A DNA stretch of 32,066 nt from a candidate division FCPU426 bacterium (GCA_030621225.1 JAUXIB010000007.1:1-32066), one strand, 5' to 3'. Positions 8,738 through 18,380 are shown, numbered from the stretch's first letter. Numbers and translations are program-made. Notes: generated by a model not told the origin, from the letters alone.

Positions 8738-8760
8738 CACACCTGCGAAAGCAGGTGTCC
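8738..8760. repeat. CACACCTGC-GAAA-GCAGGTGTCC hairpin (empty form)
   Basis: 8-bp stem ACACCTGC/GCAGGTGT with GAAA loop; the 27361-27414 copy has 38 nt in place of GAAA. Confidence 0.85.
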
Positions 8761-8973
8761 AGGTTAAATTGGATTCCCGCTTTCACGGGAATGACAGGCA
8801 ATAACGTCGTGACGTCGTGGTGAAAAAGCTTCGGCCATATTTTATTTAATATTGGAGTGCCCGTAGGGCGAACCGCAACGGCACGATACTGGTGTTTGAA
8901 AGAAAAGACGTTCCTCTGTGGTCTCTGTGGCAAAAAAATATTGTTAGTTTAATTTATTTATGGAGGAATAAGC

Positions 8974-10695
8974 ATGAGCAAGCAAGCGAAAAGATTATCG
9001 GATATCGGCAAGGCCAAGCCCGGCTTACCTGTGATCGGTGTATTTACCACCTGTGACCCGCGTATAGATAAGGCCTCGCGGCAGCGCGCGACGAATATCG
9101 TACAGATGTCAGCCGACGTCGTTGCCGCTGGTGTGAAGCTGCCGGACGGCAACTCACCCCAGGTGGTGTGGTCGCCGCTATTAGTGGACGGAGAAAAACA
9201 GGCGGATATCGTAGCCGGACAATTTAAGGAGGCGGGAGTAAACATACTCGTCTGTGTTCCTGATACCTGGGCTTTTCCCCAGCTCAGTTTGATCTCATTG
9301 CTGCAGCAGTTCCCGCGGGACACGCCATTGAACCTTACCTGCGGTAATAGTGGCCCCAAGCCGGGGGTGGTTTTTGTGCACGCCGCTGCAGGCGCTATCT
9401 CGCAGTACGGCCGCCTGGTGCATATCAACGTTGGCACCTGGCCTGATACCGGCCAGAATCCCAAGATGACTGATACTACTGCTGAAGCGCTGGTCGACTG
9501 GTGTTACGCTGCCGTTACCGTCCAGGCGCTCAAGGGTCGGCGGGTTGTCATTTTGGGCCACGATTCCATGGGTATGGAGACGGCGCTGGCGCACGTGATC
9601 GAGACGCGCAATACATTTGGCATAGAGATCACACGCTTGGATATGAAGCTTTTCTCTGATATGCTGCAAAAGGAAGCTTATGACAAGAAGGAGTTGAAGC
9701 GTTTGCGCGGTTGGTTAGACGGCCTGTGCGGTAAGAGAATAGAGATAAGGAACGCCGCGGACGATGAGCGCTTTAATAGAAGCCTGGCCATGTATCTGAT
9801 CAAGCGCGAGCTGATGGCCGACCTCAACGCCGTGGGCGGCGGCTTCATGAGCCAGTTGGAATGGGGGTCGGACAAACGCGGCATTCCCTTGCCGGTGGCC
9901 GACGCGATGGAGTCGCTATTTAATTCCAGCTTTGATCACAACGGTGCCAAGCCGCCTCTGCCTTATGCCACCGAGGCCGACGTGCAGGGACTCTTGACCA
10001 TGCTCTTTATGACTTATCTTAGCGGCGGCAACCCGCCGTTGTTCATGGATTTCCGCAAGGTCTGGGAGCCGTGGGAGATAAACGCTTTGGCCAAGAAGCT
10101 GAAGATACCGGGGCTAAAGGGCAAGACGATCTGGGAGAAGAAAGGTCTGGTGGACGGCGATAATTCCGGTAGCGCTTCTTTTGACTGGGCGGCAAAACCG
10201 GGCGCTAAGGTGAAAGACATTATGCAAGGCGTGTCTTTTCCGCTGGCCGACGAGGGCTATTTCCCGGGTATGGGGAATTCGGTCAACTTTGTCTCGCCGG
10301 GCGGCATTCAGGGCATCGCCGGGCGCTTGGCCTTCAGTTCGCTCTCCAACATGTTCTCGATGATCTGGGATCAGGCCGAAACGGTATCGCTGGCTAAAAA
10401 GTTGGAACAGGCGGTATGTAATACTTCCACGCCGACTTGGCCGCATACCTTTGTGGTGCCTAAATACGCAACAATGGGGGAATACAAGCAGTACGCGCCG
10501 GCCAACCATTTTCACATGACCTGGAATTTGAAACCGGCCCGCTTGCAGTACTGGATGGATCTTACTAACGTCCTCTCGGCAACGCCCTGGGCGGCTAGGC
10601 CCTCGTTAGTCGAGGGAGTAGATAGGCCGCTTCCTCTTCTATATATACAGAACGGGGGGGAGGACAAGGCGAAGATGATGCGGGCGGGGAGATAA
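8974..10695 (+). CDS. L-fucose isomerase-family protein (L-fucose/L-arabinose isomerase fold)
   Basis: 573 aa; SLFNSSFDHNGAKPPLPYATEADVQGLLTMLFMTYLSGGNPPLFMDFRKVW...DNSGSASFDW aligns by eye with FucI; RBS ggagg upstream. Confidence 0.85.
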   Translation: MSKQAKRLSDIGKAKPGLPVIGVFTTCDPRIDKASRQRATNIVQMSADVVAAGVKLPDGNSPQVVWSPLLVDGEKQADIVAGQFKEAGVNILVCVPDTWAFPQLSLISLLQQFPRDTPLNLTCGNSGPKPGVVFVHAAAGAISQYGRLVHINVGTWPDTGQNPKMTDTTAEALVDWCYAAVTVQALKGRRVVILGHDSMGMETALAHVIETRNTFGIEITRLDMKLFSDMLQKEAYDKKELKRLRGWLDGLCGKRIEIRNAADDERFNRSLAMYLIKRELMADLNAVGGGFMSQLEWGSDKRGIPLPVADAMESLFNSSFDHNGAKPPLPYATEADVQGLLTMLFMTYLSGGNPPLFMDFRKVWEPWEINALAKKLKIPGLKGKTIWEKKGLVDGDNSGSASFDWAAKPGAKVKDIMQGVSFPLADEGYFPGMGNSVNFVSPGGIQGIAGRLAFSSLSNMFSMIWDQAETVSLAKKLEQAVCNTSTPTWPHTFVVPKYATMGEYKQYAPANHFHMTWNLKPARLQYWMDLTNVLSATPWAARPSLVEGVDRPLPLLYIQNGGEDKAKMMRAGR

Positions 10696-10817
10696 GGAAT
10701 TCTGAATTTTGAGTTATGAATTATGAAAAGGTACACGGTACACGGGATACGGGATACGGGACACAGGGGGCTGAGTAGCCACTTGCTTGTAGCTAGTAGT
10801 TCGTAGCTCGTGCGTTC

Positions 10818-10935
10818 CACCCCAGAGGTGAAACTACGCTTGTCCCGCCGTAGCGAACGCTCTCTTCAGCTGCGATAATAACACGGAGAGCGTTAACGAA
10901 GGTGGATACTGCCCTGTTGTTACACCTCTGGGGTG
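10818..10935. repeat. Long inverted repeat CACCCCAGAGGTG ... CACCTCTGGGGTG with a second stem-loop inside
   Basis: Perfect 13-bp arms (10818-10830 and 10923-10935); internal CCGCC-GTA-GCGAACGCTCTC...GAGAGCGTTAAC-GAA-GGTGG at 10845-10905. Confidence 0.85.
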
Positions 10936-11171
10936 CAACGATAGTCTGTTTTTTGGGCGGATAGGCGATGGTAACGTTTTTTTAGATAACGACATAAGAC
11001 GGTAAAAAGACAGGCAAAAACGTCGTGTCGTCGTGGTGAAAAAACGGAGTGTTTTATTGGTGTTATCCAGGAAAAGACGTTCCTCTGTGTCCTTTGTGAC
11101 TTTGTGGTGAAGAGAAGAGGGTGAATTATAAATTTTCAACTAAGTACGGTAGGTTGTTGGTGAAAAAATCT

Positions 11172-11199
11172 GTCCTACTTCGCTAAAGCTTCGTAGGAC
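11172..11199 (-). repeat. GNA-loop hairpin element
   Basis: Minus strand: GTCCTAC-GAA-GCTTTAGC-GAA-GTAGGAC. Confidence 0.85.
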
Positions 11200-11202
11200 T
11201 GG

Positions 11203-11230
11203 ACCCTTCGTAGCCTTGGCGTAGTAGGGT
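11203..11230 (+). repeat. GNA-loop hairpin element
   Basis: ACCCTTC-GTA-GCCTTGGC-GTA-GTAGGGT. Confidence 0.85.
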
Positions 11231-11313
11231 GTAATCTGTGAAATCTGTGGATAAAGACGTTCCTCTGTGAACTCTGTGGCTTAGTATTATAAATTTCAAT
11301 GAAGAGGTAAAAA

Positions 11314-12579
11314 ATGGATCAGAAACAACGATTAAAATGGTTTCAAGAGGCGCGGTTCGGCATGTTTATCCACTGGGGATTATACGCCATCCCGGCGCGC
11401 GGCGAGTGGGTAAGAAGTCAGGAGCGGATAAGTGTGGAGGACTACCAGCAGTATTTTGATGAATTCAACCCGGTCGACTATGATCCCGCCGAGTGGGCAC
11501 GCATCGCTAAGGACGCGGGTATGAAGTACGCGGTGATGACAGCCAAGCACCATGACGGCTTCTGTCTCTTTGACAGTCAACTCACTGACTATAAGGCCAC
11601 CAATACCCCGGCTAAGCGCGATCTGGTTAAGGAATACGTCGAGGCCTTCCGCGCCGAGGGATTGAAGGTGGGTTTTTACTATTCGCTGCTTGACTGGCAC
11701 CATCCTGACTATCCGCACTATGGTGACAACTTCCATCCGATGCGCGAGAATATAAAGTTCAAAGGGAAGAAGCACAAATTCGAGCGTTACCAGGACTACT
11801 TGCACGGTCAAGTGCGTGAACTGCTGACCAACTACGGCAAGATAAACATCATCTGGTTTGACTTCTCCTATGACAAGATGAGCGGCGAGAAATGGCGCGC
11901 CAAGCAGTTGGTGAAGATGGTACGCGAGCTCCAGCCGCACATTATTATGGATAACCGCCTGGTGGCCGGGCATGAGGGCCCATCGACACAACAGGAGCAA
12001 CTGGGCGATTTTTCCACCCCCGAACAGCAAATACCGCCGGCCGGCCTGGTGGACAAGCAGGGAAAATCGGTACCCTGGGAGGCCTGTATGACGATGAATA
12101 ACCACTGGGGGTATTGCGCCAACGATGACGAGTGGAAAGACTCCCAACAGGTGGTACGCGGCCTGGTGGAGTGCGTCAGCAAGAATGGCAACATGCTGAT
12201 GAACGTCGGGCCTACGGCCAAGGGAGAAATACCCATGGAGTCACAGGAGATCCTGGAAGAGGTTGGGGACTGGATGCACGAGAACGGCGAGAGCATCTAT
12301 GGCTGCGCCGCGGTCAAGCTGCCCAAACCGGAATGGGGCCGCTATACGCAAAAGGGGAACAAACTCTATGCCCATATCTACGATCGCGGCATTGGCGGGC
12401 TGGTCCTTCAGGGACTAAAGAAGAAGCTGGTTAAGATCCGCTTGCTCTCGGACGGCTCGGAGATAACCAAGGCTTCGCCGTGGTATTCGGAGAAGTATAA
12501 AGGGCTGCAGTTTATTATGCTGCCGTCCGGGCCGCTGGTGGATGATTTTGATACGGTGGTTGAGTTGACTTTGGAATAA
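11314..12579 (+). CDS. GH29 alpha-L-fucosidase, no evident signal peptide
   Basis: LKWFQEARFGMFIHWGLYAIPARGEWV, YAVMTAKHHDGFCLFDS, INIIWFDFSYD; typical GH29. Confidence 0.96.
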   Translation: MDQKQRLKWFQEARFGMFIHWGLYAIPARGEWVRSQERISVEDYQQYFDEFNPVDYDPAEWARIAKDAGMKYAVMTAKHHDGFCLFDSQLTDYKATNTPAKRDLVKEYVEAFRAEGLKVGFYYSLLDWHHPDYPHYGDNFHPMRENIKFKGKKHKFERYQDYLHGQVRELLTNYGKINIIWFDFSYDKMSGEKWRAKQLVKMVRELQPHIIMDNRLVAGHEGPSTQQEQLGDFSTPEQQIPPAGLVDKQGKSVPWEACMTMNNHWGYCANDDEWKDSQQVVRGLVECVSKNGNMLMNVGPTAKGEIPMESQEILEEVGDWMHENGESIYGCAAVKLPKPEWGRYTQKGNKLYAHIYDRGIGGLVLQGLKKKLVKIRLLSDGSEITKASPWYSEKYKGLQFIMLPSGPLVDDFDTVVELTLE

Positions 12580-12596
12580 CGGCTAAAGGCGGGAAG

Positions 12597-12909
12597 CCAC
12601 AGAGGACACAGAGGAACGGCTTTAACCACGACGACACGACGCTAACGACTTTTTTTTGATAACGGCCAAGAACAATCACTACCATACTTCTCCTCCCTTG
12701 AGGGAAGGAGACTAGGAGCGGAGCGACGAAGAGGAGGGTGAATTCCGCCCACAAATTCCTTTTGGATAACGGCTAAAGGCAGTGGAAAAACAGATGGTGT
12801 TGGTGTTAGAAAAGAAAAACGTTGTGACGTTGTGGTGAAAAAACGGAATGTTTTGTTGGTGTTATCCAGGAAAAGACGTTCCTCTGTGTTCTCTGTGACC
12901 TCTGTGGCT
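12597..12909. repeat. Nested intergenic repeat array (CAGAG and ACGACG modules inverted around the 12657-12770 repeat)
   Basis: ccacagaggacacagaggaacgg 12597-12619; ttaaccacgacgacacgacg about 12622; inverted cgttgtgacgttgtggtgaa about 12820 and cgttcctctgtgttctctgtgacctctgtgg 12878-12908. Confidence 0.85.
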
Positions 12910-12925
12910 CAGTGATGAAAAAAAT

Positions 12926-14419
12926 ATGATCAATAAACCTGATGACGAGCAACGAGCAACAAGCAACGAGCAACGGTTCTTAGCTTTTGATCTCGGCGCT
13001 TCCAGCGGCCGGGCGGTACTGGGCATACTAGATGACGGTAAGCTTAAGCTGGAGGAGATCCACCGCTTCTCGAACGGGCCGCTTGAGCAGGGGGATAGCC
13101 TGCGCTGGGACACGGAGGCTATTTTCCAAGAGATGAAGCAAGGGCTGAAGGCCTACGCGGAGAAGTACGGGCCGGAGCTGGATGGTATCAGCGTAGATTC
13201 CTGGGGGGTAGATTATCTGCTGCTCGGCAAGGACGGTCGTGCCCTTGGTCTTCCCTATAACTATCGCGATAAAAGAACGGACGGGGTGCCGGAGCAGGTG
13301 TTTTCGGTGGTAAGTCGAGAAAAGGTTTTTGCACAGACCGGCAACCAGGATATCGCCATCAATACCCTGTACCAGCTTTACTCAGCCAGGGATTCAGAGG
13401 AGCTAAGATCCGCGGACAAGATGTTGCTGATCGCTGACTATTTTAATTACCTGCTCTGCGGCGAGATGAAAGGGGAGTATTCTCTGGTCAGCACCAGCCA
13501 GATGTATAATTCGCAAGAGGGAAGGTGGGCCGAGGACCTGCTAAAGGAGCTGAGAATACCCACGAATATCCTGCCGGATATTATCCCGCCCGGTACGATT
13601 ATTGGCAAGCTCAGGCCTGAGTTAGCCGAGGAGTGCGGCATAGCAAAAGAGACACAGGTGATCGCTTCGGCCTCGCATGATACCGCTTGCGCGGTGGCGG
13701 CCACGCCGTTGCAGCCGGGCTGGGCTTATGTCAGTTCCGGCACCTGGGCCTTGATCGGCGTGGAATTGGATAAGCCGCTGATAAACGATGATGTGTTGCA
13801 GGCTAACTTCACTAATGAGGGCGGGGCAGAGGATACCATTCGCTTTCTCAAGATTGCGGCCGGCCTGTGGCCGTTGCAGTGCTGCCAGAAGAAATGGGGC
13901 ATATCCTTTGACGAGATCACGGCGCTGGCGGAGGGCGCTAAACCATTTGCCGCGCGGCTCGATCTGGATGATCCGCGTTTTGTAAACCCGGAAGATATGG
14001 AAGCGGAGATATTGGCCGATTGCGCTGAAAATGGTCAGCAACTGGAAAATGAACGGGGCGCCATCGCCCGCTGCATCATGGAAAGCCTGGCCTTTAAATA
14101 CCGTAGCGTTATTGAAAGCATCGAAAAGCTTACCGGCAGTGAGGTAAAGGGCTTAAACATCGTGGGCGGCGGCGTGAAGAACAAGCTGCTCTGCCAGCTG
14201 GCGGCCAACGCCATCCAGCGGCCGGTAAAGGCCGGGCCAATAGAGGCTACTTCGATCGGCAACGTATTATTACAGGCCAAGGCCAGGGGCGCAATAACCA
14301 CGATGAAGGAGCTTAGAGGAGTAGTGGTCGATTCGTTTGTACCGGCCATATACGAGCCGAAGGAAATCGCCGCTTGGGACAAGGCATACGAGCGGTTCCG
14401 GGAGGAAGATAGCGGTTGA
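12926..14419 (+). CDS. FGGY-family carbohydrate kinase, rhamnulokinase (RhaB)-like
   Basis: FLAFDLGASSGRAVLG, ISVDSWGVDYLLLG, YNYRDKRTDG, QMYNSQEGRWAEDLL, ASHDTACAVAATP. Confidence 0.92.
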   Translation: MINKPDDEQRATSNEQRFLAFDLGASSGRAVLGILDDGKLKLEEIHRFSNGPLEQGDSLRWDTEAIFQEMKQGLKAYAEKYGPELDGISVDSWGVDYLLLGKDGRALGLPYNYRDKRTDGVPEQVFSVVSREKVFAQTGNQDIAINTLYQLYSARDSEELRSADKMLLIADYFNYLLCGEMKGEYSLVSTSQMYNSQEGRWAEDLLKELRIPTNILPDIIPPGTIIGKLRPELAEECGIAKETQVIASASHDTACAVAATPLQPGWAYVSSGTWALIGVELDKPLINDDVLQANFTNEGGAEDTIRFLKIAAGLWPLQCCQKKWGISFDEITALAEGAKPFAARLDLDDPRFVNPEDMEAEILADCAENGQQLENERGAIARCIMESLAFKYRSVIESIEKLTGSEVKGLNIVGGGVKNKLLCQLAANAIQRPVKAGPIEATSIGNVLLQAKARGAITTMKELRGVVVDSFVPAIYEPKEIAAWDKAYERFREEDSG

Positions 14420-14460
14420 CGCGATCGAGATGAAGGAGCAGAATTATTTTAATCCTTGTT

Positions 14461-15945
14461 TTGGGTGGGAGCATGGCGAGCAGAGCAGGAGTTGAGATGC
14501 GATGGTGTTTTTGGTTAAGGATCATCTTTGCCTTGGCAGTTTTGACGGGGACCGGTATTTTATTGGCGCCGGGATTTGCCGCGGGTGAGATCAGAGGGGC
14601 GTGGATGGAGGTGATACTTGACGATACTGGTGAAATATATGTTAACGGGAACATGGTCGCCGACCTTAAGGATAAAAGGTCATACGCTTCCATGCCGCCA
14701 ACGAGAATTGAGCTGTCCGCGGATGTTTTCCGCAACGGTGATAACGTGGTGTTGATAAGCTTAGTCAATAATGTTGGCGGGGATCTCGGGTTTCGCTATC
14801 GGCTGGTTGTTCCCGTTGATGACGGCAGAACCATTGAGGTTCTTAGCAACCCGGACGAGACTAGGTCTTGGTTCCATGGGTCCAGCCGGATGAAAGAAGC
14901 GAACATGGATTATCCGTCCGAAGGATGGCGGGGTATTGACTACAACGAACGCAAGAAAGAGAAGAACGGGAAATGGCGCAAATGCCGGCCTAGCTCCAAG
15001 AAAAAAAAGCTGGGCGACACAGGTTCGCTGAGTAAGGCGAAATGGGTGCTGCCGAATCTCGCTGAAAGCGAAAAAGATCTCGCCTACTCCTTTCGCCACC
15101 ATTTTGTGCTTAGCGATATAGTGACAGTTACACCGACACCGGAACCGACTGACACGCCGCGACCGACCGCAACACCCCGGCCGATGATTGCCACCCCGGA
15201 GCCTACCGCTACGCAATTTGCCGTTGTCCCCTCCGTAATGGTGATATACACGCCGACATCGTCCGTTGTCAGAACTCCTCGCTTCTCTCCTTCTGCAACG
15301 CATACCCCATCCAATACCTGTACCCGCACCGTGACACCAACCAGCACCGTGATGCCAACCAGCACCGCCGTGCCGACGTTAGTTGCGACCCCGCAACCGA
15401 TAGAACTGACGGCCAAGGCACGCGGGTTGATCATCTCACGTTATTTCCGTTTCAGAGTCGAAAGTAGCGTTTACGGGGCGCAGATTCGCGATACCGTTGG
15501 CGCTTTCCGCCGCATCGAGTTCCTGCCCGCGGCCGCGACGGAGAAGAAGTTCCCGGTTATGGTTAGTTATGCCGGCGGGACGACCACGACCGCGCGTTTC
15601 GATGATATCAGGCGGCTCGATTGGGAGGGTGGAAAGGAGTCGGCTGATATTCTGATACCACTGGATGATAACACCGATAATTTAGAGATTCTCCTGTATT
15701 ACGGGCGGGAGGTTACGCCCGCCAACTCGACCTATGGGAATTTCGTTCTGATACCGATGGACGCGGTGATCTTTCTGGAAGTGGATACTGATGCCCAGGC
15801 CGCGTATGTCCAAAATAACGTGGTGGAGATAAGGGTGAAATTGAAGGGCTGGCATGGAACGGGTCGCGGCGACGACCGACCGGCAACGGCGGCTGAAGAG
15901 GAAAGCAGGGAGAAGATAATCGTTAAGCCGAGCTTGCTGCATTAA
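14461..15945 (+). CDS. Putative exported/membrane-anchored protein with Thr/Pro-rich linker, unknown function
   Basis: N-terminal hydrophobic segment (FWLRIIFALAVLTGTGILLAPGFA), central VTPTPEPTDTPRPTATPRP...TPTSTVMPTSTAVPTLVATPQP linker, C-terminal beta-rich region. Confidence 0.75.
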   Translation: MGGSMASRAGVEMRWCFWLRIIFALAVLTGTGILLAPGFAAGEIRGAWMEVILDDTGEIYVNGNMVADLKDKRSYASMPPTRIELSADVFRNGDNVVLISLVNNVGGDLGFRYRLVVPVDDGRTIEVLSNPDETRSWFHGSSRMKEANMDYPSEGWRGIDYNERKKEKNGKWRKCRPSSKKKKLGDTGSLSKAKWVLPNLAESEKDLAYSFRHHFVLSDIVTVTPTPEPTDTPRPTATPRPMIATPEPTATQFAVVPSVMVIYTPTSSVVRTPRFSPSATHTPSNTCTRTVTPTSTVMPTSTAVPTLVATPQPIELTAKARGLIISRYFRFRVESSVYGAQIRDTVGAFRRIEFLPAAATEKKFPVMVSYAGGTTTTARFDDIRRLDWEGGKESADILIPLDDNTDNLEILLYYGREVTPANSTYGNFVLIPMDAVIFLEVDTDAQAAYVQNNVVEIRVKLKGWHGTGRGDDRPATAAEEESREKIIVKPSLLH

Positions 15946-16011
15946 AGGACGAAACTGAAGCGGTCACAGGACGTCGAGGGTTAGGATGAAACTTTGAAAG
16001 AAGGAGGGGAT

Positions 16012-17460
16012 ATGAAAAAGCTGCTGTTTTTTAACGATATTGGCAGGCGTATGATGAAGGCCAAGTGTTTAATGGTATGTTTAATCATTTTAATAGGAGG
16101 AGTTCCTGCGATGAGCGAAAAAGACGGTTATGTTGTGGATAAAGACCCCAAGGTACAGAAGAAGTTGGAATGGTGGCAGGATATTAAGTTTGGTTTTATT
16201 TCCCATTGGGGTGTAAACAGCCAGTGGGGCTGCGTGGAATCGTGGCTGCTGGTTGATGAAAAAATGGAGTGGCTTTTAAACTGCCGCAAGAACACGCCGC
16301 AGTGGGTGGAACGTGGCGGCGATCTGGCAAGGTTTAGCCGGGATTACTGGGACCTGAACAAGACCTTTAATCCGCGTCAGTTTGATCCACGGGAATGGGT
16401 GGACGCGGCCCAGGCCGCCGGCATGAAGTATTTTGTTTTTACCACCAAGCATCATGACGGCTTTTGTATGTATGACACCAAGCAGACGGACTATAAGATC
16501 ACCGACCCCTCTTGTCCGTTCTATGACCAGCCAAAAGCAGACGTAACGAAGGAACTCTTTAAAGCGTTCCGCAAGCAGGGCTTCGGCGTCGGCGCCTATT
16601 TTTCCAAGCATGACTGGCACTGTGAAGATTACTGGATGCCGGATCAGCCGCGACCCAACTCTACGGTGAATTATGATATTAAAAAGTATCCGGAGAAATA
16701 CGCTAATTTTTGGAAGTTCACCAAGAACCAGATCGAGGAGTTGATGAGCGACTATGGCTCGGTAGACATCCTCTGGCTGGATGGGGGCGGCCTACTCCCG
16801 GCTGTTGATAAGAATATGGGATTGCCGGGCATCGTAAAGATGGCGCGGAAAAAGCAGCCGGGGATCATCGTTGTCAACCGGGCCTGCGGCGGGCCGTACG
16901 AGAACTATAAGACTCCGGAGCATAAGATCCCGGAGGGAATTCTGCCTTATCCCTGGGAGACCTGTATGACGCTGGGGAATGGATGGGGGCACCGGACGGA
17001 CGATAGATTTAAACCGGCTAAGAAGATGATCCATACCCTGGTGGACATCGTATCAAAAGGCGGCAACCTGCTGCTGGGCTTTGGTCCGAACGGCGAGGGG
17101 GCGTTGCCTAAGCAAGCCATCAGTAGGTTGCGCGAGATCGGCGAGTGGCTCAAGGTGAACGGTGAGGGTATCTACAAGACCAGGGCTTGGACTGACTTCA
17201 AAGAAGGCGATGACATTCGCTTTACCCGCAGTAAGGACCGGCGCTATTTGTATGTGACCTGCCTGAAATGGCCGGGGGAGAAGCTGGAGCTTAAAACAGT
17301 TAAGGCCAAAAAAGGCGCGAAGATAAAGATGCTGGGGGTTAAAAAAGAATTCAAGTGGTCGCAGGATGATGGATCTCTGGTGATCGAGATCCCGGGCGCT
17401 CTGCAAAAGCCGGACGCGCGGCCCTGTAAGCACGCCTGGGTGTTTAAGGTGTCGGTATAG
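16012..17460 (+). CDS. GH29 alpha-L-fucosidase, predicted secreted
   Basis: Signal-like KCLMVCLIILIGGVPAMS; WWQDIKFGFISHWGVNSQWG, YFVFTTKHHDGFCMYDTKQTDYK, VDILWLDGGG. Upstream ATG at 15994 also possible. Confidence 0.92.
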   Translation: MKKLLFFNDIGRRMMKAKCLMVCLIILIGGVPAMSEKDGYVVDKDPKVQKKLEWWQDIKFGFISHWGVNSQWGCVESWLLVDEKMEWLLNCRKNTPQWVERGGDLARFSRDYWDLNKTFNPRQFDPREWVDAAQAAGMKYFVFTTKHHDGFCMYDTKQTDYKITDPSCPFYDQPKADVTKELFKAFRKQGFGVGAYFSKHDWHCEDYWMPDQPRPNSTVNYDIKKYPEKYANFWKFTKNQIEELMSDYGSVDILWLDGGGLLPAVDKNMGLPGIVKMARKKQPGIIVVNRACGGPYENYKTPEHKIPEGILPYPWETCMTLGNGWGHRTDDRFKPAKKMIHTLVDIVSKGGNLLLGFGPNGEGALPKQAISRLREIGEWLKVNGEGIYKTRAWTDFKEGDDIRFTRSKDRRYLYVTCLKWPGEKLELKTVKAKKGAKIKMLGVKKEFKWSQDDGSLVIEIPGALQKPDARPCKHAWVFKVSV

Positions 17461-17481
17461 AATGAATAAAACTGAGGAAAA

Positions 17482-18297
17482 ATGATGAGCAAAGGGATCA
17501 AGCTAGGCAAACGGCTGGAGAAAACCATCGAGGATGTAATGCTGGTGGCCGGTCAGCTTACGAGCAAGGGCTGGGCCGAACGTAACGCTGGAAATATTTC
17601 GCTGGATGTCACCGCGCAGTTAAGGCTCGCTTCGTCCGGTTTCAAGAGCTACAGCTTCACCCGAGATGCCGTGGTGCCGGCTTGCCTGGCGGGGCGCTGC
17701 TTGTTGGTCAGCGTTACCGGCTCGCATATGCGTCATCTGGCGTTAAAACCGGCGGAGAACGTCAGCATCGTGCGTCTGGAGAAAAACGGCTACCGTGTGT
17801 TATGGGGTAAGGGCGTCGGCGGTGATTTCCCGCCGACCAGTGAATTTAATTCTCACCTGGCTATTCACAAGCTGCTGCGCGAGCGGAAGAGCGACAAGCT
17901 TGCCGTGCTGCACACTCACCCAAATGAGCTTATCGCCCTGACCCATATGCCGGAATTCTCCGGTGGCAATAACTGCAACAAGCTGAACGGCCTTCTCTGG
18001 TCGATGCACCCCGAAGCGAAGATAGTCATCCCCCAGGGGGTAGGGATGGTGCCCTACCACTTGCCCGGCTCGCAGGAGATGGCCCGGGATACCGCGGCGG
18101 TCTTCAGACGGCACGAGATAGCGCTTTGGGAGAAGCACGGCTGTGTAGCGGTGGGCGAGGACGTCGACGCCGCTTTCGACCTTATCGATTGCCTGAATAA
18201 GTCGGCCGCACTTTACCTGCTCTGCCGCAGCGCCGGGTTCAAGCCTCGGGGCCTAAGCAAGGCCCAGCTGTCCCGCTTGGCTGATTTTCGCAAATGA
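17482..18297 (+). CDS. Class II aldolase, L-rhamnulose-1-phosphate aldolase (RhaD)-like
   Basis: AVLHTHPNELIALTH, ALWEKHGCVAVGEDVDAAFDLID; GNISLDV near the N-terminus. Confidence 0.88.
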   Translation: MMSKGIKLGKRLEKTIEDVMLVAGQLTSKGWAERNAGNISLDVTAQLRLASSGFKSYSFTRDAVVPACLAGRCLLVSVTGSHMRHLALKPAENVSIVRLEKNGYRVLWGKGVGGDFPPTSEFNSHLAIHKLLRERKSDKLAVLHTHPNELIALTHMPEFSGGNNCNKLNGLLWSMHPEAKIVIPQGVGMVPYHLPGSQEMARDTAAVFRRHEIALWEKHGCVAVGEDVDAAFDLIDCLNKSAALYLLCRSAGFKPRGLSKAQLSRLADFRK

Positions 18298-18299
18298 CG

Positions 18300-18329
18300 A
18301 AAAGGCGCTCGTACCGAGCGCCTTTTTTC
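18300..18329 (+). terminator. Rho-independent terminator
   Basis: AAAGGCGCTCG-TAC-CGAGCGCCTTTTTT directly after the aldolase stop. Confidence 0.92.
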
Positions 18330-18380
18330 TTGTCACGGGACGGCACTATGGCGGCTGACATAGTATTGTAGGCAAAAAGA

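Noticed and set aside
8974-10695. Bacterial microcompartment-type fucose/rhamnose pathway
   Set aside because: No shell proteins or encapsulation signals recognised anywhere in the window.
11380-12147. 255-aa antisense ORF opposite the first fucosidase
   Set aside because: Shadow ORF of a GC-rich gene; no recognisable motif and the sense strand is clearly GH29. The same applies to antisense ORFs at 18412-19296, 21360-22163 and 25008-25730.
15121-15410. Tandem ACACCGACACCGGAACC-like DNA as a non-coding satellite
   Set aside because: In frame it encodes a typical Thr/Pro-rich protein linker, which explains the repetition.
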